NCBI RefSeq assembly: GCF_004123295.1
Contig: NZ_SDMK01000002.1
Span: 310,001 to 374,000 of the forward strand
Direction of reading: 5' to 3'
DNA: 64,000 nucleotides
DNA from: Silvibacterium dinghuense
GTDB lineage: Bacteria > Acidobacteriota > Terriglobia > Terriglobales > Acidobacteriaceae
Both the position numbers and the translations under genes were made by a program. Shown one piece after another: positions 41,098 through 50,713 of this stretch (the first letter of the stretch is position 1; every line of letters begins with the position of its first letter). The notes under the pieces were generated by a model that had not been told where the DNA came from, did no database searches, and saw only the letters and a list, made by a program, of their open reading frames with translations.

Positions 41098-42483
41098 TCA
41101 GGCAATCACGGGCGCATGCGATACGCCGGCGAGACCGAAGACACGCTGATAGCGCTCGACCTCGGCTGCCGGGCCCATGGCCTTTTCGAAATTGTCGGAA
41201 AGCTTGACTGCGGGGTGTCCGTCGGCATGGTTGAGCTTGCAGACCAGGCTGATGGGATCGAAGCCTTCGGTGCCGAGCGGGTTGCAGTCCCGGAAATCGT
41301 TGGTGAGCAGCGTGCCCCAGCCGGCGCTGAAGCGGATACGGCGCTCGGGGAGCCATTTCGCCCGATCTTCGAAATCGGCAGCGTTACGGAAATCGTCTGG
41401 CGTGAAGCCCGGCTGGATGCGGCCGGAAAAATAGGCGTGCAGGCCGAGAATCTGGTCCACATCGAGGGCATCCGAGGCGATGAAGAGCTTCTGGCGCGGG
41501 TCACGGCCGCGCGATTCCAGCCATGCAATGAACTCATCACCGGCGACGTATGGGTCCTTACTGTCGGCGCGCTGGCCGGTCCAGTCCGCGACCCAGGCCG
41601 GAGCGTCATGGAGGAACTGCGTGGTGCCGTAGGTATCGGGCAACAGGATGAGCAGTTCCTTGTGGTAGGTCTGCTGCCAGAGATCGAGCAGTCGATATTG
41701 CGAAGCCTTCAGCTCCTCGTCGGTGCGAGCCATGGCGGCGAGCGCCATGGGCAGTTCGTGGGCGTTGGTGCCGATGGCTTCGAGATCGTGCTTGTAGGCA
41801 AGGTAGGTGTTCGAGGTGCCGGTAAAGTGCATCCCCAGCACATCGCTCATGGCGCGGACGACGTACTCCTGCCAGAGAAAGCTGTGGCGGCGGCGGGTGC
41901 CAAAATCCGAGACGCGCAGACCGGGGACACCGCGCAGCCGGGCCATCTTTTCCCAGAGGCGAGTCTTGGCCCGGGCATAGAGGATGTCGAGGTCGAGTTC
42001 GCTGAGCCCTTTGAGGGTAGCCCGGGTCTTCAGTTCGCTGACGATGGAGAGCGTGTAGATCTCCCACATGGTGGTTTCGGGCCAGGGGCCATGGAAGGTG
42101 AGCTGGAACTGGCCGTCGACAACAGAGAGTTCGTAATCGGAAAGGCGGAAGTCCTTTTCGAGCCATTCGAGAAAGGCGGGCTCGAACATGCCCTGACGGC
42201 CATAGAAGGTATTGCCGGCGAGCCAGATGAGCTCGGACTTGCGGAAGCGCAGGCGGCGGACCTGATCGAGCTGAGCGCGGAGCTCTTCTGGCTCAATGAC
42301 CTCGGCGAGCCGGACGTGGCGGGTACGATTGAGGAGCGAAAACGAAGTCTCGACAGAAGGGAAGTGCTTCCAGATGAACTGAAGCATCAGAAGCTTATAG
42401 AAGTCTGTATCGAGCAGGGAGCGGGTGATCGGGTCCAGTTCCCAGTTGTGATTGTGCGCGCGCCGGGCGAGGTTGATGATCAC
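41098..42483 (-). CDS. pncB: Nicotinate phosphoribosyltransferase
   Basis: 461 residues. [13 protein letters not shown] near the N terminus, [11 protein letters not shown], and His242 in [10 protein letters not shown] (the residue phosphorylated during the reaction) are family marks; [12 protein letters not shown] and [13 protein letters not shown] follow. It makes nicotinate mononucleotide from nicotinate and PRPP in NAD salvage. It ends against the repeat cluster and diverges from the osmoprotectant ABC operon, whose first gene starts 68 bp away. Confidence 0.95.
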   Translation of the reverse strand: MIINLARRAHNHNWELDPITRSLLDTDFYKLLMLQFIWKHFPSVETSFSLLNRTRHVRLAEVIEPEELRAQLDQVRRLRFRKSELIWLAGNTFYGRQGMFEPAFLEWLEKDFRLSDYELSVVDGQFQLTFHGPWPETTMWEIYTLSIVSELKTRATLKGLSELDLDILYARAKTRLWEKMARLRGVPGLRVSDFGTRRRHSFLWQEYVVRAMSDVLGMHFTGTSNTYLAYKHDLEAIGTNAHELPMALAAMARTDEELKASQYRLLDLWQQTYHKELLILLPDTYGTTQFLHDAPAWVADWTGQRADSKDPYVAGDEFIAWLESRGRDPRQKLFIASDALDVDQILGLHAYFSGRIQPGFTPDDFRNAADFEDRAKWLPERRIRFSAGWGTLLTNDFRDCNPLGTEGFDPISLVCKLNHADGHPAVKLSDNFEKAMGPAAEVERYQRVFGLAGVSHAPVIA

Positions 42484-42551
42484 GGTATATTCACTTTACT
42501 GTACCGGTCTACGCTGGCCGGCGAAACCGAAGATGCGGGCATGAGGACAGA

Positions 42552-43345
<794 letters not shown>

Positions 43346-43349
<4 letters not shown>

Positions 43350-43978
43350 CCGGCTTTCTTTCCCAGTATGGAGAAGAGATCTGGCTGCTCAGCCTCGAGC
43401 ATCTGTGGCTGACGGGCGCAGCGATGCTCTTTGCCACGGCCATCGCTGTGCCCCTGGGGATCTGGCTGGCGAACTCGCCTCGCTGGGCAAAGATTGTGCT
43501 GGGTGTGGCGAATGTGCTGCAGACGATTCCGTCACTGGCCATGTTCGGCTTTCTGCTGCCGCTGCCGTGGCTGGGCGAGCGGGCAGCGCGCATCGCGATT
43601 GTGGCGCTGACCGCCTATGCGCTGTTGCCGATCGTGCGCAATACGTACGCGGGAATCCGAGGGATCGATCCGGCGACGGCAGAGGTGGCGCATGCGCTGG
43701 GTCTTACGGCGTGGCAACGGCTCTTTAAGGTGGAGCTGCCGCTGGCGGCATCGTTTATTCTCGCCGGGCTGCGTACCGCGACGGTGACCTGCGTGGGCAT
43801 TGCCACCATTGCAGCAGCCGTGGGCGCCGGTGGCCTGGGGGAGCTGATCTTCCGCGGCGTTGCGTCGGTCGACAACCGGCTGGTGCTGGCCGGAGCGATT
43901 CCAGCGGCACTGCTGGCGCTTGCCGCCGATGGATGCCTGGGACTGCTGGAGCGAGGGCTGCGGGTCGGCAAACCATGA
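43346..43978 (+). CDS. Osmoprotectant ABC transporter permease
   Basis: 210 residues with about five helices. The EAA-like loop appears as AEVAHALGLTAWQRLFKVELPLA, typical of the OpuCB/ProW family that takes up glycine betaine, choline or related solutes; QTIPSLAMFGFLLPLP is another family mark. The ATG at 43346 overlaps the ATPase stop and has GAGGAAAG upstream; the stop overlaps the next start (ATGA). It forms the membrane channel with the ATPase and the lipoprotein. Confidence 0.92.
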
Positions 43979-44853
43979 AGGCATTTGCCGCTGTCGCGGT
44001 TCCATTCCTCCTGGTCCTGATGGGATGCTCTCCGCCGCGTCCGGATTATCCGGTGATCGGGGCAAAGAATTTTACCGAGCAGGTCGTGCTTGGGGAGCTG
44101 CTGGCACAGGAGATCGAAGCCAAGGCGCACCTGAAAGTGGAGCGGCGGTTTTATCTCGCCGGCAGTTACATTTGCCAGCAGGCGTTGGAAGCGGGGCGGA
44201 TAGACGGGTACGTGGAGTACACGGGCACGGCCTTGACGGCGATCCTCAAGCAGCCGGTCGCCAAGGACCCGCAGGCGGTGCTGGATACGGTGACGCGGCT
44301 CTATGCGCAGCGGTATCACGTGGAGGTCGGGCCTCCGCTGGGCTTTGAGAATACTTTCGCCATGGTCATTCGCGGGGACGACGCGCAGCGCCCTGGCATC
44401 ACGACGTTGAGCGAAGCGGCAAAGTATACGCCGCAGTGGAAGCTAGGCGTGGGGTATGAGTTTGAGCAGCGTCCTGACGGATTGCCGGGGTTGAGCAGGG
44501 CTTATGGATTCACCTTCGACGGGCCGCCGCGAACCATGGATCTCGGGTTACTGTATCGCGCCTTGAATGCGCACCAGGTGGATATGATCGCGGGTAACTC
44601 CACCGATGGTCCGATTGCTGCATTCGGGCTGAGGATATTGCAGGATGACCGGCACTATTTTCCGCCCTACCAGGCCGTTCCGCTGATCCGGCAGGAAGCA
44701 TTGCAGCGATGGCCGCAGATTCAGATAGCCCTGGATGCGCTCAAAGGGAAAATCACGGCTGAGGAGATGCAGGCGATGAATGAAGAGGTGGACGGCGAAC
44801 ACCGCGATCCTGCTGCTGTGGTCGAAGCGTTTCGGAAGAGGAAAGGATTGTAA
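43975..44853 (+). CDS. Osmoprotectant ABC transporter binding lipoprotein
   Basis: 292 residues. A lipoprotein signal with lipobox LMGC (Cys18) anchors it to a membrane. IGAKNFTEQVVLGELLAQEIE is the typical start of the OpuCC/ProX/OsmF binding domain, followed by GRIDGYVEYTGTALT and a second lobe. The ligand should be a quaternary ammonium compound (betaine, choline or carnitine). Ergothioneine binding is possible, as some related systems use it, but the fused permease of those systems is absent. The start overlaps the permease stop. Confidence 0.9.
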   Translation: MKAFAAVAVPFLLVLMGCSPPRPDYPVIGAKNFTEQVVLGELLAQEIEAKAHLKVERRFYLAGSYICQQALEAGRIDGYVEYTGTALTAILKQPVAKDPQAVLDTVTRLYAQRYHVEVGPPLGFENTFAMVIRGDDAQRPGITTLSEAAKYTPQWKLGVGYEFEQRPDGLPGLSRAYGFTFDGPPRTMDLGLLYRALNAHQVDMIAGNSTDGPIAAFGLRILQDDRHYFPPYQAVPLIRQEALQRWPQIQIALDALKGKITAEEMQAMNEEVDGEHRDPAAVVEAFRKRKGL

Positions 44854-44855
44854 CC

Positions 44856-45377
44856 ATGAGCGTGACAAAACCTGCGACTCAGCCGGAACCATGGCTGCGA
44901 GGTACCAGGACAGAGCTTTCGGCGGTGCTGCGCGGGGTGCTCCATGCGCTCGACCTGGCACGGGAAGATGTACTGCGAGCCTGTGCGGGGCTGAGCATGG
45001 ACGAACTCTATGCCATGCCGCTGGGTCTTACGCCGCTGGCCTACCATCTGCGGCATATTCCGCGAAGTCTCGACCGCTTGCTGACCTATGCCGAGGGGGA
45101 AACACTGAGCCAGGCGCAACTCACGAAGCTCAGCAGCGAAAGCGAGCCGGATGTCGAGAGCGAGGAGCTCATCACGGAGTTTGTAGAGGGTCTGGATCAG
45201 GCCGAAGCGCGGATACGCCGCTTTGTGAGTGCGGACCTTGAGGCTACTCGCAGCGTTGGACGCAAAGAGCTCCCCACAACGGTGGGAGGTCTCCTGGTGC
45301 ACCTGGCCGACCATACGCAGCGGCATGTGGGGCAGGTGGTGACGACGGCAAAGGCGGTCAGGGCCAGCGCTGTATAG
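44856..45377 (+). CDS. DinB-family protein
   Basis: 173 residues, mostly helical. The DinB/YfiT four-helix bundle is suggested by the His-containing TPLAYHLRHIPRSLDRLLTY and by HLADHTQRHVGQVV near the end, which would supply metal ligands. Members are metal-dependent hydrolases or thiol-S-transferases (bacillithiol or mycothiol types); the substrate here is unknown. It starts 3 bp after the binding-protein stop, so it belongs to the ABC operon. This pairing may hint at a metal- or thiol-linked role of the solute, but the link is inference. Confidence 0.82.
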   Translation: MSVTKPATQPEPWLRGTRTELSAVLRGVLHALDLAREDVLRACAGLSMDELYAMPLGLTPLAYHLRHIPRSLDRLLTYAEGETLSQAQLTKLSSESEPDVESEELITEFVEGLDQAEARIRRFVSADLEATRSVGRKELPTTVGGLLVHLADHTQRHVGQVVTTAKAVRASAV

Positions 45378-45437
45378 CTGTGTTCTGCTTCCCGCACGAT
45401 CAGGAGAACAGGGTATAGGGTGTAGGGTGTAGAAAAC

Positions 45438-45481
45438 CCCGGGTGCCCCACGTCTCAACATCGAGACGTGGGGCACCCGGG
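45438..45481. terminator. Terminator formed by type A repeat, copy 5
   Basis: A perfect 19-bp stem, 45438-45456 with 45463-45481 and loop AACATC, contains the type A core and its GCACCC tail. A T-rich stretch (ttgtttt) follows. It lies between the convergent DinB-like and hppA genes. Confidence 0.85.
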
Positions 45482-45487
45482 TTGTTT

Positions 45488-47755
45488 TCAGAGGAAGAGC
45501 GGTGCGAGGACGAGCGTCACGGTTGCCAACAGCTTGATGAGCACGTGCAGCGATGGTCCGGCGGTGTCCTTGAATGGATCGCCGACCGTATCGCCGACGA
45601 CCGCAGCCTTGTGCGCCTCCGAGCGTTTGCCGCCGTGTGCGCCGGTTTCGATGTATTTCTTTGCGTTATCCCAGGCTCCGCCCCCATTATTCATGAGCAT
45701 TGCGAGAAGGATGCCGCTGATGGTGCCGACCATGAGCAGCGCAGCCACGGCTTCGGCTCCGCTGAGATTCACGGGGTGCCCATCGATCATGGGGTGATTG
45801 GTAAAGTTGGTCGGGTTATATTCCGCACCGAAGTAGCGGAAGATCAGCCCCACGGCCAGGGGCATGCCAACGGCGAGGATGCCGGGCAGGACCATCTCCT
45901 TTAATGCAGCCGTGGTGACGATGCGGACGCAGCGGCCGTAATCAGGGTGCGCTGTGCCTTGCATGATGCCGGGGTTATCCCGGAATTGAGCATGCACATC
46001 TTCGATGACGGTCTGCGCGGCTCGTCCCACGGCCTTGATGGCCAGCGAAGAGAAGAGATAGGTGAGCATCGCGCCGAGCAAAGCACCTGCGAACACGGGA
46101 ACCGAGGCCAGGTTGACATTGGAGAAGGTCCATGTGGGCGGCATCACGCCGCCTGACGCGGTCACGCGCTGGGCTACGATGTCGTGAATCGTAGCGAGGT
46201 ACGCAGAGAAGAGCAGAAACGCCGCGAGCGATGCCGAGCCGATGGCATAACCCTTGGTGAGGGCCTTGGTGGTGTTGCCGGCAGCATCGAGCTTGTCTGT
46301 TTTTTCGCGGACGGACTCCGGCTGCTCACTCATTTCGATGATGCCGCCGGCGTTATCGGTGATGGGGCCGAAGGTATCCATGGCGAGAATGTAGGCAGCC
46401 GACGACAGCATCCCCATGGTGGCGATGGCTGTGCCGTAGATGCCCTTGGCGTAGGCGTTGATGGTGGTCACATCGGCCAGGCCGCGGACACCGAAGTAGT
46501 AGCTGAGCAGGAGCGCAGCGCAGATGACGATGACCGGAATTGCAGGCGTTTCCATGCCCACGGCCAGCCCCTGGATGATATTCGTGGCCGGTCCGGTGGT
46601 GGAAGCGAGAGCGATATTGCGCACCGGGCGGAAGCGCGTTTCTGTGTAGTACTCGGTGATACGGACGAACAGGAAGGATGTGGCGATGCCGCAGATACCG
46701 CTGCCCAGCAGCCACCAGCGAGCGCCGAGCATGAAGTAGATGGCAGCGGCAAATCCGGCGAGTGCAAGCAGTGTGGTGACGTAATATCCCCGATTGAGGG
46801 CATGCATCGGGTCTTCGTCTTCTCCGCTTCGGACGACGCTGACACCGAGGATGCTGGCCACGATATTGATGGCCTGCACGATCAGGGGGAAAAGAATCCC
46901 CTTGAGCCCGAAGACGGGGTAAAGCGCGGCGCCGAGGATCATGGCTCCGACATTTTCCGCCGCCGTCGACTCGAAGATATCCGCGCCGCGGCCGGCGCAA
47001 TCGCCGACATTATCGCCAACGAGATCAGCGATGACGGCGGGGTTGCGGGGATCGTCCTCAGGAATGCCTGCTTCGACCTTTCCCACGAGATCGGCACCGA
47101 CATCGGCAGCCTTGGTATAAATGCCGCCGCCCAGCTGCGCAAAGAGGGCGACGAGCGATGCTCCGAAGCCGAAGCCTACAAGCTGGTAGGGAGCCTGGCG
47201 TGGATCGTGCAATCCGCCGAAGGCAAGAAAGAGCAGGCCGATACCGATCAGGGAGAGACCGACGACAACCAGGCCTGTGACCGCTCCGCCATGGAGCGCC
47301 AGCTGCAATGCCTTGCCGAGACTGGTGCGCGCGGCAGCCGCGGTGCGGATGTTGGCGCGGATGGAAACCCACATGCCGGTCTGCCCGGAAAGGGCCGAGC
47401 AGGTGGCGCCGATGAGGAAGCTGATAACAACCTTGTTTGCAAAGGGTGCGGTGAGGGGCGAAAGACGATAGCCAATATATAGGACGACGGCGAGGCCGAG
47501 AGCAATGAGTGCGATGGTGCTGTACTGGCGCTTCATGAAGGCTTCAGCGCCCTGCCGGATGGCATCGGAGATGCGGCGCATCTCCGGAGAGCCTGTATCC
47601 GAACCGAGCACGGAGCGCGCGAAGAAGAAGGCTGCAAGCAGACCTACGACTCCGATAGAAAGGGCAATCCAGAGGAAAAGCTGATCGTGCGCGAGGTCTG
47701 TCCCTGAAGAAGGAACCCCGGTCTGCCAGAAGGCTACCGGAAAAAAAGAGAACAT
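45488..47755 (-). CDS. hppA: K+-independent proton-pumping pyrophosphatase
   Basis: 755 residues with about 16 helices. DVGADLVGKVEAGIPEDDPRNP (the pyrophosphate-binding signature), GDNVGDCAGRGADIFES and DNAGGIIEMS identify the membrane pyrophosphatase. The position that decides K+ need reads GNTTKALTKG: Lys497 and Thr500, as in K+-independent H+ pumps (K+-dependent enzymes have Ala and Gly/Ala there). It uses pyrophosphate from biosynthesis to pump protons. ATG 47755 (MFSFFPV) has GGGAG seven bases upstream. A sigma70-like promoter lies about 100 bp upstream. Confidence 0.95.
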   Translation of the reverse strand: MFSFFPVAFWQTGVPSSGTDLAHDQLFLWIALSIGVVGLLAAFFFARSVLGSDTGSPEMRRISDAIRQGAEAFMKRQYSTIALIALGLAVVLYIGYRLSPLTAPFANKVVISFLIGATCSALSGQTGMWVSIRANIRTAAAARTSLGKALQLALHGGAVTGLVVVGLSLIGIGLLFLAFGGLHDPRQAPYQLVGFGFGASLVALFAQLGGGIYTKAADVGADLVGKVEAGIPEDDPRNPAVIADLVGDNVGDCAGRGADIFESTAAENVGAMILGAALYPVFGLKGILFPLIVQAINIVASILGVSVVRSGEDEDPMHALNRGYYVTTLLALAGFAAAIYFMLGARWWLLGSGICGIATSFLFVRITEYYTETRFRPVRNIALASTTGPATNIIQGLAVGMETPAIPVIVICAALLLSYYFGVRGLADVTTINAYAKGIYGTAIATMGMLSSAAYILAMDTFGPITDNAGGIIEMSEQPESVREKTDKLDAAGNTTKALTKGYAIGSASLAAFLLFSAYLATIHDIVAQRVTASGGVMPPTWTFSNVNLASVPVFAGALLGAMLTYLFSSLAIKAVGRAAQTVIEDVHAQFRDNPGIMQGTAHPDYGRCVRIVTTAALKEMVLPGILAVGMPLAVGLIFRYFGAEYNPTNFTNHPMIDGHPVNLSGAEAVAALLMVGTISGILLAMLMNNGGGAWDNAKKYIETGAHGGKRSEAHKAAVVGDTVGDPFKDTAGPSLHVLIKLLATVTLVLAPLFL

Positions 47756-47851
47756 GCTTCCGCTCCCAATGTCGCGAAGATGTGCGTCCTGTGCCATGCC
47801 TGCCTGTTGCGAACAATGCGTGAAACAGTGCAAGACCTTGACAGAACGCGC

Positions 47852-47881
47852 ATTAAAGCATGAGCAGAAAGCCACGGTCAA
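47852..47881 (-). promoter_or_regulatory. Likely hppA promoter
   Basis: On the minus strand, TTGACC (47876-47881) and TTTAAT (47852-47857) with an 18-bp spacer, about 97 bp before the start codon. Confidence 0.45.
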
Positions 47882-48103
47882 TGTCACGGAATAAGCAGAG
47901 GTATTCTGCATCACCGGGCATATTGGCTTCGGTATAAACGGGGACACCTGCGCAACGCTCAGGATAGCTACGTCATCTAAAACAGGCAGCCTTTTTCGCC
48001 GGCAGCAGGCGGTGTCCGGGCACTGCTTTCCGGCGCTGTACAAGGGTAGGGGCTTTCGCGTAAGAAAGAAGAGGCGAAACTTATATTGCGGAGAGGAGAA
48101 ACG
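47882..48103. other. Divergent intergenic region hppA / E1
   Basis: The gap of about 350 bp between the divergent genes has no convincing ORF. Apart from the hppA promoter, only weak AT-rich patches were seen (TATAAA at 47933-47938) and no clear E1 promoter. Confidence 0.35.
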
Positions 48104-50296
48104 ATGGCGCGTAGTACAGCCTCAGGAACAGAACGGAGCAGGACAACGCCATCGGCGACTCTATCCTCGACGCTTTCCGCGGAACAGCTTGTTTCGATCT
48201 ACCGGCTGATGTATCTCTCCCGGCGCGTGGACGACCGCGAGATCCTGCTGAAGCGGCAGCAGAAGATTTTCTTCCAGATTTCGGCCGCAGGCCACGAAGC
48301 GCTTCAGGTAGCGGCGGGCGTAGTGCTGAAATCCGGTTATGACTGGTTCTTCCCGTACTACCGCGATCGCGCGCTGTGCCTGGCATTGGGGGTAACGGCG
48401 GAAGAGTTGCTGCTGCAAGCGGTGGGCGCGGCGGCGGACCCGGCAAGCGGCGGGCGGCAGATGCCGTCGCACTGGAGCAGCCCGAAGCACCATATCGTGT
48501 CGCAGTCTTCGTGCACCGCCTCGCAGTGCCTGCACGCGGTCGGCTGCGCAGAGGCGGGACGGTACTTTACGAAGCACCCGGAAGCGGCGCAGAAGCATGA
48601 CGGCGACTACCGGCAGTGGAAGGATGTGACCTTCCATGGCGATGAAGTCGTTTACATGTCCGTGGGCGAGGGTTCCACCTCGCAGGGTGAGTTCTGGGAA
48701 TCGCTGAATACGGCTTCGAATGAGAAGCTGCCGGTGATCTTTGTCGTGGAGAACAACGGCTATGCGATCTCCACGCCGGTAGAGGTGAACACGCCGGGCG
48801 GAAACATCTCGACTCTGGTCGCCAACTTTCCGAACTTCCATTTTGCGGAGATCGACGGCACCGATCCGGTCGCATGCGTGAAGGCCTTTGAAGAGGCGGC
48901 GGCCTGGTGCCGCGCCGGCAACGGTCCGGCTTTCATTCATGGTCACGTGATTCGTCCCTATTCGCACTCGCTTTCGGATGATGACCGGCTCTACCGGCCG
49001 GAAAGCGAACGCGAAGCCGATGCGCTGCGCGATCCGCTCTCGAAGACACAGATGCTCCTGCTGCGCGAAGGCATTCTCGACGCGGACGGCATCAACAGGC
49101 TCGAGAAGGAAGTGGACGAAGAGGTGCGCCAGGCGGCAGACCGCGCGGTGCGCGCGCCTCTGCCTGAGCCGACCAAGGCGGCGATTCTGAAGCACGTCTA
49201 TTCCGAGGACTACGATCCGACCTCGCAAACGCTTGCAAGCGTACCGTTGCGCACGGCGGATAACCAGGAACGCACCATGGCCGACCTCATCAACGCATGC
49301 CTGCGCGATGAGATGCGGCGCGATCCTCGCATTGTGATCTTTGGCGAAGATGTGGCGGATGCTTCGCGCGAAGAGTATCTCAAGCAGGGACTGGTCAAGG
49401 GCAAGGGCGGCGTCTTCAAGCTGACGGCAGGTCTGCAGGCGGAGTTCGGCGGGGAGCGGGTCTTCAACTCGCCTCTGGCTGAAGCGAATATCGTCGGCCG
49501 GGCGGTCGGCATGGCCGCGCGCGGCATGAAGCCGGTCGTCGAGATTCAGTTCTTCGATTACATCTGGCCAGCCATGCACCAGCTACGCAATGAGCTGCCG
49601 CTGATGCGCTGGCGCTCGAATGGGACGTGGTCGTCTCCGGTGGTGGTGCGTGTGCCGATCGGCGGCTATCTCACCGGCGGTTCGGTTTATCACTCGCAGT
49701 CGGGCGAAAGCATCTTCACGCACACCCCGGGCGTACGCGTGGTTTTCCCCTCGAATGCGCTCGATGCCAACGGGCTGCTGCGGACGGCGATCCGCTGCGA
49801 TGATCCTGTGCTCTTCCTCGAGCACAAGCGCCTTTACCGCGAGACCTACGGCCGCGCTGCCTATCCGGGACCGGACTACACGATTCCGTTCGGCAAGGCT
49901 GCGAAGGTGCGCGAAGGGAAAGACATCACGCTGGTGACTTACGGTGCGACGGTGCCACGCGCACTGCAGGCGGCGCAGAAGGCGGAGCGGGAACAGGGTA
50001 TCCAGACGGAGATTCTCGACTTGCGCACGCTCAATCCCTACGACTGGGAGGCGATTGCCGAGTCCGTGCGCAAGACCAGCCGCGTGATGGTGGTGCATGA
50101 GGATATGCAGAGCTGGGGCTTTGGCGCCGAAATCGCGGCGCGCATTGCAGACGAGCTCTTCCTCGATCTCGATGCGCCGGTAAAACGCGTGGCTTCGATG
50201 GACACGTTCGTGGCTTACCAACCGATTCTCGAAGACGTGATCCTGCCACAGCCTGAAGATATCTACCAGGCAATCGTCGATCTGCGGGCGTTCTAG
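48104..50296 (+). CDS. 2-oxoacid dehydrogenase E1, fused alpha and beta subunits
   Basis: 730 residues. The alpha part (about 1-360) binds thiamine diphosphate: [15 protein letters not shown] and VENNGYAIS. The beta part (about 390-730) has [37 protein letters not shown], and SYHSQ-like substrate loop [17 protein letters not shown]. Fusion of both subunits occurs in some Acidobacteriota and Bacteroidota and gives a branched-chain or pyruvate-type E1. No E2 or E3 gene adjoins. The start ATG 48104 has GAGGAG 5 bp upstream. The reaction is decarboxylation of a 2-oxoacid and transfer to lipoyl-E2. Confidence 0.93.
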   Translation: MARSTASGTERSRTTPSATLSSTLSAEQLVSIYRLMYLSRRVDDREILLKRQQKIFFQISAAGHEALQVAAGVVLKSGYDWFFPYYRDRALCLALGVTAEELLLQAVGAAADPASGGRQMPSHWSSPKHHIVSQSSCTASQCLHAVGCAEAGRYFTKHPEAAQKHDGDYRQWKDVTFHGDEVVYMSVGEGSTSQGEFWESLNTASNEKLPVIFVVENNGYAISTPVEVNTPGGNISTLVANFPNFHFAEIDGTDPVACVKAFEEAAAWCRAGNGPAFIHGHVIRPYSHSLSDDDRLYRPESEREADALRDPLSKTQMLLLREGILDADGINRLEKEVDEEVRQAADRAVRAPLPEPTKAAILKHVYSEDYDPTSQTLASVPLRTADNQERTMADLINACLRDEMRRDPRIVIFGEDVADASREEYLKQGLVKGKGGVFKLTAGLQAEFGGERVFNSPLAEANIVGRAVGMAARGMKPVVEIQFFDYIWPAMHQLRNELPLMRWRSNGTWSSPVVVRVPIGGYLTGGSVYHSQSGESIFTHTPGVRVVFPSNALDANGLLRTAIRCDDPVLFLEHKRLYRETYGRAAYPGPDYTIPFGKAAKVREGKDITLVTYGATVPRALQAAQKAEREQGIQTEILDLRTLNPYDWEAIAESVRKTSRVMVVHEDMQSWGFGAEIAARIADELFLDLDAPVKRVASMDTFVAYQPILEDVILPQPEDIYQAIVDLRAF

Positions 50297-50314
50297 CCCT
50301 CATTCAGTCCAAAT

Positions 50315-50476
50315 CTAGTTAAGGCCGGGGGCGCGTTGCTTGTCCCCCGGGCGCAATGAGCCGGGATGGGATGGAGGTTTTACCTCCGCCGTTCCGGCTT
50401 TCTTGTGCGGTGTGAACTGGATAAGGGTGGCGAACCCGACAATCAGTGCCCCTGCCGCGAGAAAGATGATGATCAT
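50315..50476 (-). CDS. Small single-span membrane protein (53 aa)
   Basis: 53 residues: the first 20 or so are hydrophobic (MIIIFLAAGALIVGFATLIQ), then HKKAGTAEVKPPSHPGSLRP and a polar Pro/Lys-rich tail. It is too short to be found by size-limited ORF lists. A strong GGAGG lies eight bases before its ATG at 50476, which supports a real gene. It sits between the E1 gene and the ABC exporter gene, on the strand of the latter. Function unknown; the layout is that of small membrane regulators. Confidence 0.6.
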   Translation of the reverse strand: MIIIFLAAGALIVGFATLIQFTPHKKAGTAEVKPPSHPGSLRPGDKQRAPGLN

Positions 50477-50604
50477 TGGCCTTCCTCCAATCCTGAAGGT
50501 TGCCTTCTCAGATTAGAGGCCGTGGTGCCTGTACGAGGTTAGCTGCCTGGCAGCTATTTTTTGAGCGGCTACCCCACCGTGGGATTCGTGCCTGCGCAGA
50601 TAAA

Positions 50605-50693
50605 CGGCAGGTTCCTCCACTTTGCTTCTCCACCCCAGCGAGCCAACGTCGGGCACGCCGGGGACCCCGGTTCGCTCCGGTCGGAATGACAAC
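50605..50693. repeat. Dispersed repeat type D, copy 4
   Basis: ACGGCAGGTTCCTCCACTTT, a middle part with ccaacgtcgggcacgccggg, and GCTCCGGTCGGAATGACAAC (50674-50693). It lies between the 53-residue ORF and the ABC exporter stop. Confidence 0.65.
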
Positions 50694-50713
50694 GTGAAGT
50701 ATGTGGATACGGT

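Noticed and set aside
46184-47482. 432-codon plus-strand frame opposite hppA
   Set aside because: Antisense shadow; Gly/Asp/Glu-rich product without family resemblance.
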